A stretch of DNA of 64,000 nucleotides from Catenaria anguillulae PL171 (Eukaryota; Blastocladiomycota; Blastocladiomycetes; Blastocladiales; Catenariaceae): assembly GCA_002102555.1 (NCBI GenBank), contig MCFL01000123.1, positions 1-64,000 of the forward strand. Direction: 5' to 3'. A model generated the notes under the pieces. The model saw only the letters and a list, made by a program, of their open reading frames with translations. It had not been told where the DNA came from and did no database searches. This document shows, piece by piece, positions 12,501-23,754 of this stretch. Position 1 is the stretch's first letter; every line of letters begins with the position of its first letter. The translations under genes were made by a program, and so were the position numbers.

Positions 12501-13130
12501 TCGGTATCAGCGTCACGCCATTAACTTGTCGCTCCTCACATCCACGAGTGTGTCAAGTCGATTGAGGACTGAGACGATCCGATGGTACTCGAGATGCTTT
12601 GCGCGAACGTGTGTAGTTTTCTCGGCGAACACTGTGCATCAGTCAACGCATTGCTCAAGCCCTTGGCGGGCCACTTGACTCGAGAAATGCGCGAAGGATT
12701 ATGCAACAATCTTCTGGACCTCCTCGCCGCCCAAACCGTGCAATCGACATTGCCCTCAACGCACGCTTCAACCCCGGCGCCTCGCCGTACCGCCGCGCAT
12801 ACTCATACGCCTGATCACGATTCATTTGCCAATGACGATGCTGATGATAGCAGCAGCTCCAAGGGCTCGAGTCTACTTGGAGACGTCATGGATGACATCC
12901 ATCAAGGGGTAGGTGTTGACGAGCATGTAGGAGAGGCAGTTGATGGATCCGGGCTGGGATCTGGGAGTGATGAGGTGGCAAAAGGTTTCAAGACACAGGG
13001 CGACCAGAGCTTGGGGTAGGATTGATCCAAGCTTCAAGGAAAAGATCCAGCGTATCCTCACATTTATTCTTCTCCTTACATCTGGGACCCAGCACGCCTC
13101 ACCATTCCATGAACAGTGTCCAACTCGCAT
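12397..13130 (-). pseudogene. Frame-broken minus-strand coding remnant downstream of the Helitron rep gene
   Basis: Several minus-strand stretches read like protein but lie in different frames: ALVALCLETFCHLITPRSQ with INCLSYMLVNTYPLMDVIHD (13030-12873), HRIVSVLNRLDTLVDVRSDK (near 12560) and WEGVDPNVPDAYMANPDVAH ending at about 12397. They follow the Helitron rep frame on the same strand, so they may be its decayed continuation. I found no helicase motif, and a separate host gene cannot be excluded. Confidence 0.3.
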
Positions 13131-13197
13131 GAGTCTCGAAGTTGCATCAAGAGCTCACGGACAAGTTCTTTGCCTCGTTCTTCTGGGCGCGTCTTCC

Positions 13198-14844
13198 TCA
13201 GTTGATTTTTCCATAAGCCAAACCACTGAGTTTCACGTTGAGTTTTCGCTCTACATCGCTCCCCCATCTTGCGCCACCGGCTGTCTTGATCGCATCCAGC
13301 ATCTTGACTGCCTCTGGCTTTGCCTTCCAAGGACCCAACTCGGAGACCCCGAGCCCAAGCTTGAGCCTTGCCCGTCGCTCCTTTTCCTCGTCCAGCACGT
13401 CCTTGAGGTCTTGCGACGTGATGGTGAGTGCCGTTGACATGTGCTTTGGGTCAGCACGGCATTGAGCGTGCAGTTGATGTACGGCCTCCTTGCGCGTGAG
13501 AAAGTCGTATGCCCAAAGCACAAAGCGTTGCGACTGCGCGAATCGCCGGTGCGAGAGCTGCAGCAGATGCTCGATGACCGCGTGCCGAGAATAAAAATGA
13601 TGGCGCTTGGCTTGGAACCCACCCCTGCCCCACATGAACAGCTCAGGAAAGAGCCTTTCGAGAAAGTGCGGGTCGTCCTCTTTAAGGAACGTATCCGGGT
13701 AATGGACGGCAAACGCTGGTCCCAGTTGACGGGCATTGGCTGCCACATGCGGTCCTTGCGAGACTTGAATGTGTGGTCGATGCTCCTCTTGACCCGTTTG
13801 CAGTTGCGGTGCCGCGGGCGGCACGAGTGCAGGTGGTACGAGTGCAGGTGGATCAAGGGCAGGTGCAAGTTGTGTGACGGCGGGCGCCCCCCCCCCCCCC
13901 TGAGGCGGCAAACGCAATTGGGAGTCGGCGTCTTCTTGAGTCGCTGACTGTGGACGCGCGCCTTGTCTGCCCAAGAAATACCCATCAGTTCCGAAAATCA
14001 GGACCAAGCCTAACAGGGCAAGGGAAACATACTCGGCACCACCAACCACGCCATCATCCCCCTTGCCACTCATTGCCTGCGCGTGATGGCGGTCCAAAAT
14101 GTCCTTGATGATGTCAATGTTGGACCGATCATCTGGGTTTTCCTGGACAAGTCGCGAGTAATGGATGTTGCCCTTTGCTTCCGCCTCTGCAGCCGTGTCT
14201 GGCCGGTAGCTCGAGTTGCTGATGTTGGATGAGCGTGCGCGGGTAGCTTGTAGCACCTTCAGCTCGTCCTCTGACAACTCAGACAGCTCGATTTGGAACT
14301 CGTCCAGCACGTCATCATTGCCACCTTCGGCCACGTCAAGTTTTGCACAGTCAATCAGGACATCCTTGTACAACGGGTTGTTGGCCACGATGAACTTGAG
14401 CAGCTTGCGAATCATGGACTTGCGACAGGCGTGCAGCTTTTCGGCCTTGAGCTGGTCCTTTTGGACTGTCGTGAGCTTGCCGGTCGTGACAATGTAAAAC
14501 ACCGGGTGCTCTTTGCAGAGCGCCGGCAATGCTTGAAATATGGTCGAGTAGCGGTTATCCCACGTCAGCATATGCGAGTGCAATGCCAATCCGCCACCAC
14601 CCTGGATCACATGCAAAGAGCCCGAAGTATGCGCTTGTGCAACCGACAAAATCTCGTAATGCGACGCGTCACCGAACTCATGCTCCTCGCGACCAACAAG
14701 AAAGTTGAGGATGCTGAATCGTGCTGGCACAACTCGACCAGTCAACGGCGAGCGCTTGACCCCCTTGGTGTAATAGTTGTACACCGTTTTTGACACGTAA
14801 CACCCATCAAACCACTTTGCCATCCGCGGCGAGCTTGACCCCAC
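13198..14844 (-). mobile_element. Helitron-type rep/helicase gene, N-terminal part (DUF6570-like region plus Helitron helicase-like N domain)
   Basis: A 548-residue minus-strand frame. Residues about 20-165 resemble the DUF6570 region that precedes the Rep domain in fungal Helitrons, including HPVFYIVTTGKLTTVQKDQL and VANNPLYKDVLID. Residues about 398-545 match the Helitron helicase-like N domain: LFPELFMWGRGGF, LLQLSHRRFAQSQRFVLWAY and DFLTRKEAVHQL. Between them is a low-complexity acidic and proline-rich linker (PALVPPALVPPA) with a C homopolymer at about 13890-13903. A GTATGT...GCAG pair around 14030-13970 could be a short in-frame intron. The HUH nuclease motif and the PIF1-type helicase expected downstream are not found, so this copy is truncated or broken. 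Helitrons are rolling-circle DNA transposons. Confidence 0.75.
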
Positions 14845-14849
14845 GTGGA

Positions 14850-16290
14850 GAAACCAGCAGACCCTTGAGCTTTGGATGATCCACCGAATATTCCCTTGCT
14901 AGCTGCTCTGCAAATCCGGTGGCGGCACAAGCGACTCGCGAATGTGTTCGAGACAGCGCCTTTCCGGGTTCCTTGTTGGATCACCCTCGGTTGAGGAAAA
15001 TGGAATGTACACGAGGCGTTGCAAAGGGCATGATTTGTCGGTGACGAGGCATGCATGCGAGTTATTGCCAATACTGGTAACAAGTTTGTGTTCGAAATTG
15101 GCTTGTCCTTGTCATCGTGCGAGGGAACAGTCAAGTCGCGTAGCATTTCGTTGTGCAATGTCGGCAAATGAGAGGTGCGTTGGTTCTTTTGCAGCAGTCG
15201 GCTTGGAAGCTTGATACTTCGAATTGTACAGACGGTTGCGTTTTCGTATAGCGACTGGCTTTTGTGAAGCAACGATTGATTCCAAGCGTGATTTGATTGA
15301 CAGAAAAGACGGCAAGTCGAGTGACATTCCTTCATCCATGATTTCGCTTACTGCAGCAAGTGAAAAAGAGGGTTAACGATCGTGATACACAGAGCACCAC
15401 ATCTGAAAGCAATGTCAACGTACACATGTCATTGACGGAAGACCAGCATTCGATTGGGGAAGGTGATGTCAAAATGTGAAGCGTGAAGGGCACTTCACTC
15501 TCGGGAGTGGCGTTTTCTTGAAGGACAGGATTGAGGACATGAACTGATTGCAAATAGTGAGCAAGAGCGCTCTTCAGAGCAGATGGCGATCTCAACATAC
15601 CAAAGTCCGTATCCATGTACTTCTGGACACATTCCTGCCCACCGCGCCACTTCTGAATTGCATAGTACAGGTCTGGGAAGTTGAAGATTGCCTTTTCGGT
15701 CGCGGTCAGGTCGGCAAGAGGAACAGCGGCCCATTTGTTTGCTGCGAATCATCCCGATGAGTCCATGTAGGAAAAGAGGACATGGAACACCAGTCACATA
15801 CCAATGTTGTGGATACCGAGGCACTTTTCAGTGGGCGACTGTGTCTCGACATGCACGATTGCATCGTTTGTGATCAGCCAAACGTTGCCATGGTGTGGAG
15901 ATTTCGGTTGACGCTTCTTGATAGTGTCAACCGGCTACCAGTAGGTGTTGGTATGCAGAGAAGTAGACTGGATCCCGTAGATCTTGACGCAAGCGTCGCG
16001 CAACACGTCGAGAGGCGAAGCAAGCGACACGGTGACATGAATGGGAGGAGAACCGTCAACAACAACTTCAACTAAACACGCGCGTCGGTCAGTCAGATAT
16101 GTATGATCACATGGACATGGACGAGATTGACCGTCGTACATTTTTCTGGCTTGTAGCCAATGGTGGGAGGGACGTAAAGCAAACGCGGAGAAGGACCCAT
16201 TACAAGGAATGCACGGGGTTTCACAGTGTAATGATTTCATAGGCAGAAGACAGCGAAAAGACCACTGCAAAACGACTGATCCCATTCGTT
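14850..16290 (-). CDS. Unrecognised multi-exon or broken minus-strand gene upstream of the Helitron rep gene
   Basis: Coding-like blocks on the minus strand are separated by plausible introns. One is VEVVVDGSPPIHVTVSLASP with VKIYGIQSTSLHTNTYW (16075-15940). The next is NVWLITNDAIVHVETQSPTE (about 15890-15800), followed by KWAAVPLADLTATEKAIFNF with CVQKYMDTDF (about 15745-15605), SALKSALAHYLQSVHVLNPV (about 15590-15430) and MDEGMSLDLPSFLSIKSRLE (15339-15112). Donor-like GTATGT sites follow several blocks. One in-frame stop sits between the first two blocks without a credible intron. I do not recognise the family. It may be the 5' part of the Helitron gene or a separate gene next to it. Confidence 0.35.
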
Positions 16291-17177
16291 GGTCAACGTG
16301 CTCGCGAGATCAGCAAGCCAGACAGCACAATGCGAGAATCGGCGAGCCAGTCAAACTCCTTTGTTCCATGTGGGAGACGCACATCAAACGCGCATTCAGG
16401 GTTGCCCCTTCGCATTCCTGCCATCATCTAGTAACCAGACTCAGGGTTGCCCTTCGCACTTTTCCCCGAGGTGTCAACAAGACACGTTTCGCTGTGAACA
16501 ACTCGAGACCAAGAATGTTGACGAGTTCCAAGGCCTTCTTTGTGAAAGCGCCTGCAAGCGAAAAAAAAATAAAATAAAATAAAAAAGAATGTTCAGTTTT
16601 GCTGAATCCTCCTCACAGAAAAGGCGACAAACATGCCCTGTTTACGAATGCGTTTCGATTACACCAAGGAATGATGGATAGCTACACGGCGCGGCTGGCC
16701 ACTGAGAGCGAGGCCAAGCGAAAGTTGAGCTCGTTGGATATTTAAGGGAGCCGCGCGATGGGGATCTGATTGGGCGGCTGGTGGTCGGCCTCGCAGGGAA
16801 TGCACGCGTCACAAGATTGAGTGCTCTGACGAAAGTCAGGCAGACGAGCGAAACGAAGGTGCCCTACGGATCATGCAGACATGCGTGAATCAAGTTTGCA
16901 GTTGGTGGACTTGATCCAAAAGACGGGCGGCGATCCCGAAGCCGGTCGCGGTCGGAGCATGGCGTGAGCAGATGGGCCCGAGGGAGGTCGGTCGCTGCGC
17001 AACAAGTAAGGAATCATCCTCATGAAGTGACATTTTTGTTTTCCTTTCATGGAGAATATTGATCGGCAGCGCCAACTTCAAAGCCGCCTACTACGACGCC
17101 AATTCCACGCCAACCAATTGTCTCTGTATTGATTTACGAACAGGCGTAGAATCCGACACACTTGCCAGATTAGTCCG
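16291..17177. other. Intergenic stretch, no gene recognised
   Basis: Short overlapping frames only. An A-rich tract at about 16560-16588 (runs of A with interspersed T) is the only distinctive element. It looks like a simple repeat or the tail of a small retroposed fragment, but I could not find convincing flanking duplications. Confidence 0.4.
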
Positions 17178-18338
17178 TTACATTGGCACTTGATGTGCAT
17201 ACAAAAAACCATCCCACCCCGTCGTCACCAACCTGCCTGGCGCAAACAAGCTCCAATCTACACCCATTGCGAATTCGGTGTGTGCATCCGACATCCACAC
17301 CATTTGCGCCGCACCAGGCACTCCCACCGTCCCTGGCACCCCAGCTGCAACCGCTAGGTTGACATCCCACACTTTGGCACACATGTCGTACCCAACACTC
17401 GCGATCCGGCCGCACTTGTGAGGACACGCCTTGATTCGGCGCACAGGGAACCGTGATCCGGCGTCGGGAATCGTGATGAGCGGAACGCATCCGGGACCAA
17501 GCTGCCGAGTGTCCCAGACTTTGATGTCTCGGTCCGCTGACGCAGTGTAGAGGAGGTGATCGGAATACTTGTCCCAATCGAGCGAGAGAACGTCATGATG
17601 GTGCGCGCCAAGATGTGCCAGAAGCGCGTTGCCCGTCCGAGTGTCCCAAAGCCGCAAAGTACGGTCAGCTGAGCCCGACGCAAGGAGATTTTGAGACCGG
17701 GGAGAATGAATTGCCGAGTATACGCAGTCCGAATGGCCTGAAAGCGTGACAAGCGGCGATGACGAATTGGCCGGTGACCACTGATGACGACAAGTAATAT
17801 GCCGTCGTCAGGATACAGGCGGAATGATGTGGGGAAGCAATACGGCTGCGAGGAGAGAAGGGAGATGCATACGTACGATTTTGATTGTGCGATCCCACGA
17901 GGCAGTCGCAAATGTGCTCTTGTCGACTTGGTTCCAATGAACACTAAACACCTCTCGCTCATGTCCGCCATTGATGGCAGGCGCCCAGTTGACCACCGGG
18001 AACTGGCTACCAACGTTCAAATCCCACAACTTGATGGACCCATCGCCACATCCGGTCACAATTTGCGCTTCGTGGACCTCGGACCAGGCCAATGCAAACA
18101 TGCCATCTTGTGAATCATACGATCGGGCAATGTGTGCATAGTTTTCAACCACGCTCAGGCGACCGTTGCCGACGATGCCGAAGTTGGCTGCCGAGGCGAT
18201 GGCAAGCCGCGAATCAAAGAAGGGCGAGTGTTCCACGGCATAGCCTTGAAACCCAGCAGGGAGTGCGAGGGATGAAGCAGGGTGTGGGCCTGACATGGGC
18301 GTGGGCCGTGGCCGATGTGCCGAGAGTGGTGTGTTCAT
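17178..18338 (-). CDS. PEX7: Peroxin 7 (PTS2 import receptor, WD40), complete, two exons
   Basis: PEX7 binds the N-terminal PTS2 signal of peroxisomal matrix proteins and, with a co-receptor, delivers them to the import pore. Exons 18338-17877 and 17780-17178, joined across a 96-bp GT-AG intron, give 354 residues in six or seven WD40 blades. Diagnostic stretches are QGYAVEHSPFFDSRLAIASA, FGIVGNGRLSV, DSQDGMFALAWSEVHE, GDGSIKLWDL, HEREVFSVHWNQ, ASWDRTIKIWSP, GSADRTLRLWD, SADRDIKVWDTR and the C-terminal GWDGFLYAHQVPM. The last blade and the stop fit the family. A later in-frame ATG (MSGPHPASS, 18296) is an equally possible start. Confidence 0.93.
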
Positions 18339-18958
18339 TTTGTGTGAGACATGCCATTGCGGGTTGTGACAATCGAACGAGTGTTGTGTTCCATGTTGGA
18401 GTGCTGCGAGATGGCAAATGGCGATCGCTGGTGTGCGAGACGACAACACATCACAAGAGCTCACGCGACGGGCGTGGGCATTTCTGCTGCGGCAGTAGTT
18501 ATCGTGCAAATGGCAGCGAGGTGACGAACAAAACAGTGTGTGTCGACAGAGAAGAGTCTCTTTGTCACACCCGGCCGTTTGTCAGTGTCTCATCGCCTGC
18601 ACCCATTTGGCATCTTTTGCGAGACTTTGGATCGGCCGGCAGATGGACAAGCCTGCCACTTTCACGGTGGGTTTGAATGGATGCCTTGGGATTTGCTCTC
18701 TCCGCTTCTCAGAGATGAGCATTGAAGTCGCCACACATTCTTCATTCAGCCTGCGTACATACTGGACAGAAAATGTGGAAGATGCCCCTGCTGTTTTTGT
18801 GTGTTATGTATTATGTGTCGTAAGCAGCCAAGACTCCCCGAAGTAAAGTACAATACCTTTGTCAGCAGCCGATTCTCGGCGCACTATCATACGTACGCCT
18901 GCATTCAGGGACATCAAGGCGATGTTCAATGACCTATGCCCTGGCCTGTCCAAGTCGC
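18339..18958. other. Upstream flank of PEX7, no gene recognised
   Basis: This interval should contain the PEX7 promoter. Only small shadow-like frames occur on either strand, and I see no repeat or RNA gene. Confidence 0.4.
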
Positions 18959-19339
18959 TTACGTGACAGAGGCGAAAATAGGTGGCGATTGCCCCGTTCG
19001 TTTTATGAATGAGCTTTGTTGCACGTCCAGCGTGGCAGGCAACATCCACGCAATGAAGCAATGGAGCTGGCAGAGAGCAGCGCAATCAAGATGACGGCAG
19101 GAGGAGAGTGTATAGTCAACGAGGCAAAGGACATACATGCAACTGAAAATAGGAAGCAAAAAAATAGCATCAGCTCGCAGGTCGGTAGCAAGACAGAAAA
19201 CAGAAAGAGAAGACACACAAGAAGAAAAGACACAAGGGGAAACATGCAAATGACAAAAATGAGGCAAGGAGATGGGCCCGCGAGACGACGCGGCAGAGCA
19301 AAAACGAGGGGGAGGGGCGAGACATTTTTTAACTTTTTG

Positions 19340-20700
19340 GGCAGCAGGGCCATGCCTCAAGGCGGCCGGCGAGGACATGATGGTGATGGGCCCGACCAGC
19401 GATGACTGGATGACGATGACTTGTCGGGTGGGCGTACGTGGGGCGGGGGGCTGTGCAGCGAGGGCTGCAGATGCCGTCGCCGGGCGCTCAAGAGGTTGCG
19501 ACACTTGTTCACGCTCGTTCGGCGGGACCCACCCGCGCTCATCTTCGGTCCACCCGAACTGCCCCGCGACAGCCGCGAAGTCATCGTCATCTTCGGCCGG
19601 TTGGGCAGCCGAGCCAATGGCCACGTCCGCCATCGACGTATAATCGCGGGCAAACGTGCCATCGTCCTCCATGTCGACGGGGGACCCGGCACGACCAACC
19701 ATGGCGGCACCGCCAGCAGTCGCGGGAGCAGTGGTGCCGTGCCCAGCATCGACGACTTGCTCAAGCGAGCGCAAGAATGCGCTAGTCGCCTGTTGAACGG
19801 ACTGGTCAATCGACCCAAAAAGTGCGTTGGCCGCCTCAACCGTGGAGCCATGGCCGGCCCGAGCTCGCAATGTCATCCGTTGCGACCCTTGTCCAGCGGT
19901 ACCGGCAGGCGACGACGAGGCGGGTGAGCGCTGTTGCGAAAGTATTGCATAATGTTCACAGTGAGTATTCATGGAATAGTTGGGTGGGTGCATGGCGCTG
20001 TGATGAATTCGTACAGTTGTCCTGAGCGCAACAAGGCGGAGGTCTTGTTGAGTCGCGCTACGGGCTGCCATGTCAGCAGCCGCTTGTTCGCGACTGGCCA
20101 CCTCTCCTCTTGCAGGTGGCCAAAGAGGGTGTACTAAGGGACGAGGCAAATGGATGATCGGTGTCCAATGGATGGCCGTCGACTGCAGTTGCGGGAAGCT
20201 CGTTCATACCTGGGACTCGGTCAAGTCGTCATGACCATGACCAGACTTGAAGTGGGTACCAGTGACGAATGGTTCAATGCGCTCGTACTCGGCGAGGCGG
20301 TACTTCTTTAGCGTCTTGGAGGCTCGAGGGCTTGGTCGAGATCGGCGCCTCGAATGGGAAGTCGCTATTGAAAAACTCGAGGACAGTAGACGAGAGCTTT
20401 TCCCAGACGATTGGGGCAGGGGTCCAAGCAAATCCAGCGACAGCCGACAGCCGACAGCAGATGGAATTTGACGATTCGTGCAGAACAAAGCGAGTTCAGG
20501 CATGCCGGCCTTGTCAATTGGCGGTCCGCCATGATGACGAGCAGTGAGTCGCAGGCAACATGGCTGTGCGCAGTCTGTGCAGTGAGCGTTGCGCCAACCC
20601 CTGAGAATGAGCTCTGAGGAAGCCCGGAACTGGCCGCGGCAATTGCAACTTTGCAAGGCAGCAAGAGGCGATTGGCAGCGATCAGCCTGGACGGACAAGG
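19340..20700 (-). CDS. Unrecognised minus-strand gene with probable introns
   Basis: The best coding stretch (about 19923-19390) reads TAGQGSQRMTLRARAGHGST, then VEAANALFGSIDQSVQQ, then an acidic segment AEDDDDFAAVAGQFGWTEDE. Upstream on the same strand KKYRLAEYERIEPFVTGTHF with KSGHGHDDLTESQ (about 20320-20215) ends at a GTATGA donor-like site. A further block AWTPAPIVWEKLSSTVLEFF (about 20440-20370) lies in another frame. Introns near 20215-20135 and 20000-19925 are plausible, but the phases cannot be fixed by eye. The family is not recognised. Confidence 0.4.
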
Positions 20701-21278
20701 TAGGTCGGCGTCAGTGGCGGCGTTGATTGCAAGCGGTCGAGATACTTAACATGCGTAGATACCGCTTCTGAGCATAGACACATGTTTCGTAGATTTGAAT
20801 ATATACGGAGCCACAGACAATTGCGAAAGGTCGGCGGGATGGTACTCCCCAACCGATCATCGATCGCAATCGGCGATCCGCCTATGGTATGTACATACTT
20901 GCACCTGCCATGAATGCATGTGGCCGCGGTGCTGCGCGCAGCTGACTGGCCTCCAATCCAAATCCAATCCAATGCACACCTCGTGAAGCAGCAGGCATAC
21001 AAGGCACCATTGACACTCCAACCATGCAAGTCCATCGCCACCTCCACGGCTCCACCTCGCCGCTCTCAGATCACGTTTGTCGCGCTCAACGTGGACGCGG
21101 CGACCAGTTCGACAATCCACTGCAAACTCGACACTGCATTTTTCTCTCGGAACCGTCTCCCTGCCTCACTTCCTCGTCAGCCTCGATAATCGTAGCCGCT
21201 GCTGCTTCTGGTGCATCGTCCGGCGTGGCGCTCTCCACGTCGTACCCTTGAACGTTCGCGATCAATCGCACCACGGCC
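20701..21278 (-). other. Interval left of the ELP1 copy, possible end of a minus-strand reading frame
   Basis: A minus-strand frame directly abutting the ELP1 copy reads LIANVQGYDVESATPDDAPE and EVAMDLHGWSVNGALYACCF in neighbouring frames, with protein-like composition. It could be the 5' part of the gene at 19.3-20.7 kb. No homology is recognised. Confidence 0.25.
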
Positions 21279-22420
21279 TCGTCCTCGACACGACCGTGCG
21301 TGCCATGCGCGCGGGAGACTGGAAGGCTGCGTTTACGCTGGTGCGCAAGCACCGCATCGAGTTCAACTTGCTGGCAGATTACGACCTGGACACGTTTTTG
21401 GCGGCAACGGAAACGTGGGTCGGGCAGCTGGATAGCTCCGACCATGTGAATTTGGTGCTGTCGAATCTCAAGGACGACGTGGACGTGGTGGCCGAGGTGT
21501 ACCCGTGGATCCATTACCCGACACGACCAGCGGCAACTCTGGGTGTGGGCAAGGTCGCCCGGATCTGCACCCGTGTCCGAGACGTGCTGTCTGCGCGCGC
21601 TGGGATCGAGTCCACATCGTGGGTCACGACGCTCATCACCACGCACGTGAAATCGTCGCCGCCCGCCATTGAATCTGCGCTTGCCCTCGTCAAGCATCTT
21701 GCCACCACGTCGCCCGCGACCGATGCGGCCGACCGTGCGCTCAAGTACACGTGCTTTCTTGTGCCTGTCGACAAGCTGTACGATGTGGCGCTGGGCATGT
21801 ACGACTTTGCACTGACGCTCATGGTGGCGCAGCGGAGCAACAAGGATCCGCGCGAGTACTTGCCGTGGTTGCAGGAGCTGCGGCGTGTGCCCGATGAGTT
21901 TGAGCGCAGGTGGCGCATCGATTGTGCGCTGGGCAGGGTTGAGCGGGCCGTGGCCAATGGGTTGAGGGCAGTTGAGACAACGGCGAATCAAGGGGGACAA
22001 GAGTCGTCGTTGTGGGCCAAAGTCAAGACGTACATTCGGGAAAAGGGCATGTACGCTGTGGCCGTCAAGGAGCTGTTGCAAGTTTCACCCAACGGTGGCA
22101 ATGCCGAGCGTGAGCGCAGGTTGACGCAGGTGTTGCTCATGTTTGGCAACCACCTTGCGCACACCGAGGGCAAACATGCCCACGCTGGGCACGTGTTTGA
22201 GATGGGCGGGCATTTGGCCGAGGCCATGGCGGCGTATGAAAAGGCGGGCGAGTGGCGCAAGGTGCTGAGTGTTGCTGCACGACGCGCTGCGCTTCCGCCA
22301 TCAGCCATTCCAGGCAACGGCCAAGTCGTCGTCGATGGCGAGGAAGGTCAAGAAGAACAGGAAGAGCAGGTCGATGTCGGTCGGGTCGCTGTGCAGCTGG
22401 CGCAGACGCTGATGGAGCGG
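21279..22420 (+). pseudogene. Duplicated fragment of ELP1 exon 2 (copy of 9715-10856)
   Basis: This 1,142-bp block has the same length as 9715-10856 and looks identical in every stretch I compared. Long frames inside it, on both strands, translate to the same residues as in the original. It lacks exon 1, exon 3 and both splice junctions, begins mid-exon at TCGTCCTCGACACG and stops at CTGATGGAGCGG. The eight bases CCACGGCC just outside the left breakpoint occur at both sites, separated by 2 bp from the block in the original. The frame stays open through the block and runs into unrelated sequence at 22570, so a fusion transcript is possible but unsupported. Confidence 0.9.
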
Positions 22421-22940
22421 ACATGGAGTATCAGATCCCGCCTGTTCGTGGAACGTCATGCAGCTGACGGCTCTTTCTTTTCTCTCTCTTGCTTTCCATT
22501 ACTGTCCATTACTGGTCGAATTTTCTGCAAGACGCGCTCGCCCATAAATCTCTTCTGCACAACGAATTAATTTTTCCCTGGATCACTTTCCATTCCGAGA
22601 TTGAATTATTCTCATTGCATTGGATGAAAAAGTGCTGCGCTGCCAACAAGGAACACACCAACATTCCATTGTGCTGTCGCGTTCAGCTGCGCGATTCCCA
22701 CGATTCCCACGCTCGTGAAATGCCCCCCTTCATGCACGTCTTGACGAAGCCAGCCTTCTCTCTCCTGAACTATTACATTTCTATCTATCTATCAAGTCAT
22801 TGTTCAACGTCATGCAATACGCTCGAATACCCTTTTCGGCCAACCCACGGCTAGAATGTAGTGTTCGTGCCAAAACGCGTCTGTTGGAATCTGTTGGGTC
22901 TGCCAGGTCTGTTATTCCCTTCAACTCCCACTGAGATAAA
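22421..22940. other. Spacer after the ELP1 copy, no gene recognised
   Basis: Pyrimidine-rich sequence with only one frame over 100 residues (22489-22854) and no recognisable similarity. No poly(A) or terminal repeat is seen that would explain how the ELP1 block arrived. Confidence 0.4.
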
Positions 22941-23705
22941 ATGGCTGGATTTGTAATGCAATTCCAGACTCATACAGATTGGCCACCTGCTGCTTTTCAA
23001 TCGAAGATGCCTACACCTCACCGTCGAAGGGCTTCAACGTCTCCTGCTGGTGCACTGTCGCCAACAACTCGCTGTTGTCACATCACTGAACCTGATCCAC
23101 CAACCTTGTCTCTTCATTTGCATGCACCAGCACCAGTACCAGCACCAGTACCAGCACCAGAACAGCCCAACCAACAACCGTCCGCTCTGGCTGAGCCATC
23201 GAACACAGAAGCAGAGACTGATGCACAAGAGATCGAAAAGCAAGAAAGCCAGCTCCACAAAACACGAAAGCAAAGGATCTATGATCTTGAGCACTCCATG
23301 GCAACAGTCTTTCGGCCGCTCATTTCCGAGTAGCTGGAAACAGAAAACAACCTGACACGCGCAGTGTCTGCAGCGTCTGGCTACAATGGCCGCCAAATAC
23401 CAGCACCTTGCAGGGATCCTGCCAATGATGACGAATCGCTCACTCCAAATAGCCGCCCTTCAATTCCAAGTAAACTTCACCATGCCCGCCAACCTGGCAC
23501 TTTAATGGCCCCTCAGCACGAGTTCATACCAACACCTTTATTCTTCAACCCAACCGGGTCAGCACGCGTCATGTCCACACCACCCACTCCATATGTGTTG
23601 GCACACACTGCGTCTCCACCATCTCCATCTGCATCGACGCTCACTCTTCGCCGATCTGGTCGCATTCTACAGCGCAACAATCTAAATGGCCGCAAAGAAA
23701 TTTAG
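22941..23705 (+). CDS. Hypothetical protein frame with an Ala-Pro-Val repeat, interrupted by one stop
   Basis: Two pieces in the same frame, 22941-23333 and 23364-23705, are separated by a TAG at 23331. The first contains a short minisatellite of CACCAGCACCAGTAC units (about 23122-23160) encoding APAPVPAPVPAPE, followed by a charged, helix-prone stretch EAETDAQEIEKQESQLHKTR. The second is rich in Pro, Ser and Thr. The family is not recognised. It could be a decayed host gene or part of an old element at the edge of the repeat block. Confidence 0.3.
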
Positions 23706-23754
23706 CCGTCAAGCGCCAAGCCAGCAGAGAATCCAATTCCTTTGCAACTTTACT

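Noticed and set aside
13889-13903. The 14-base C homopolymer as a programmed frameshift site
   Set aside because: It lies in a low-complexity linker of a broken transposon gene and homopolymer length is easily misassembled. There is no supporting signal.
16511-16592. Small retroposed insertion with AAGAATGTT duplications around the A-rich tract
   Set aside because: The repeats are only 9 bp, the intervening segment is too short, and the tract contains regularly spaced T; a simple repeat is more likely.
18959-20149. A single 396-codon protein including a C-terminal run of hydrophobic residues
   Set aside because: The frame after about 19350 turns into Ser/Cys/Phe-rich sequence typical of non-coding pyrimidine-rich DNA. 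Only the middle portion looks coding, and introns are likely.
23122-23160. CRISPR-like array of CACCAGCACCAGTAC units
   Set aside because: The units are directly contiguous with no spacers, and they encode a PAPVPAP run; it is a coding minisatellite.
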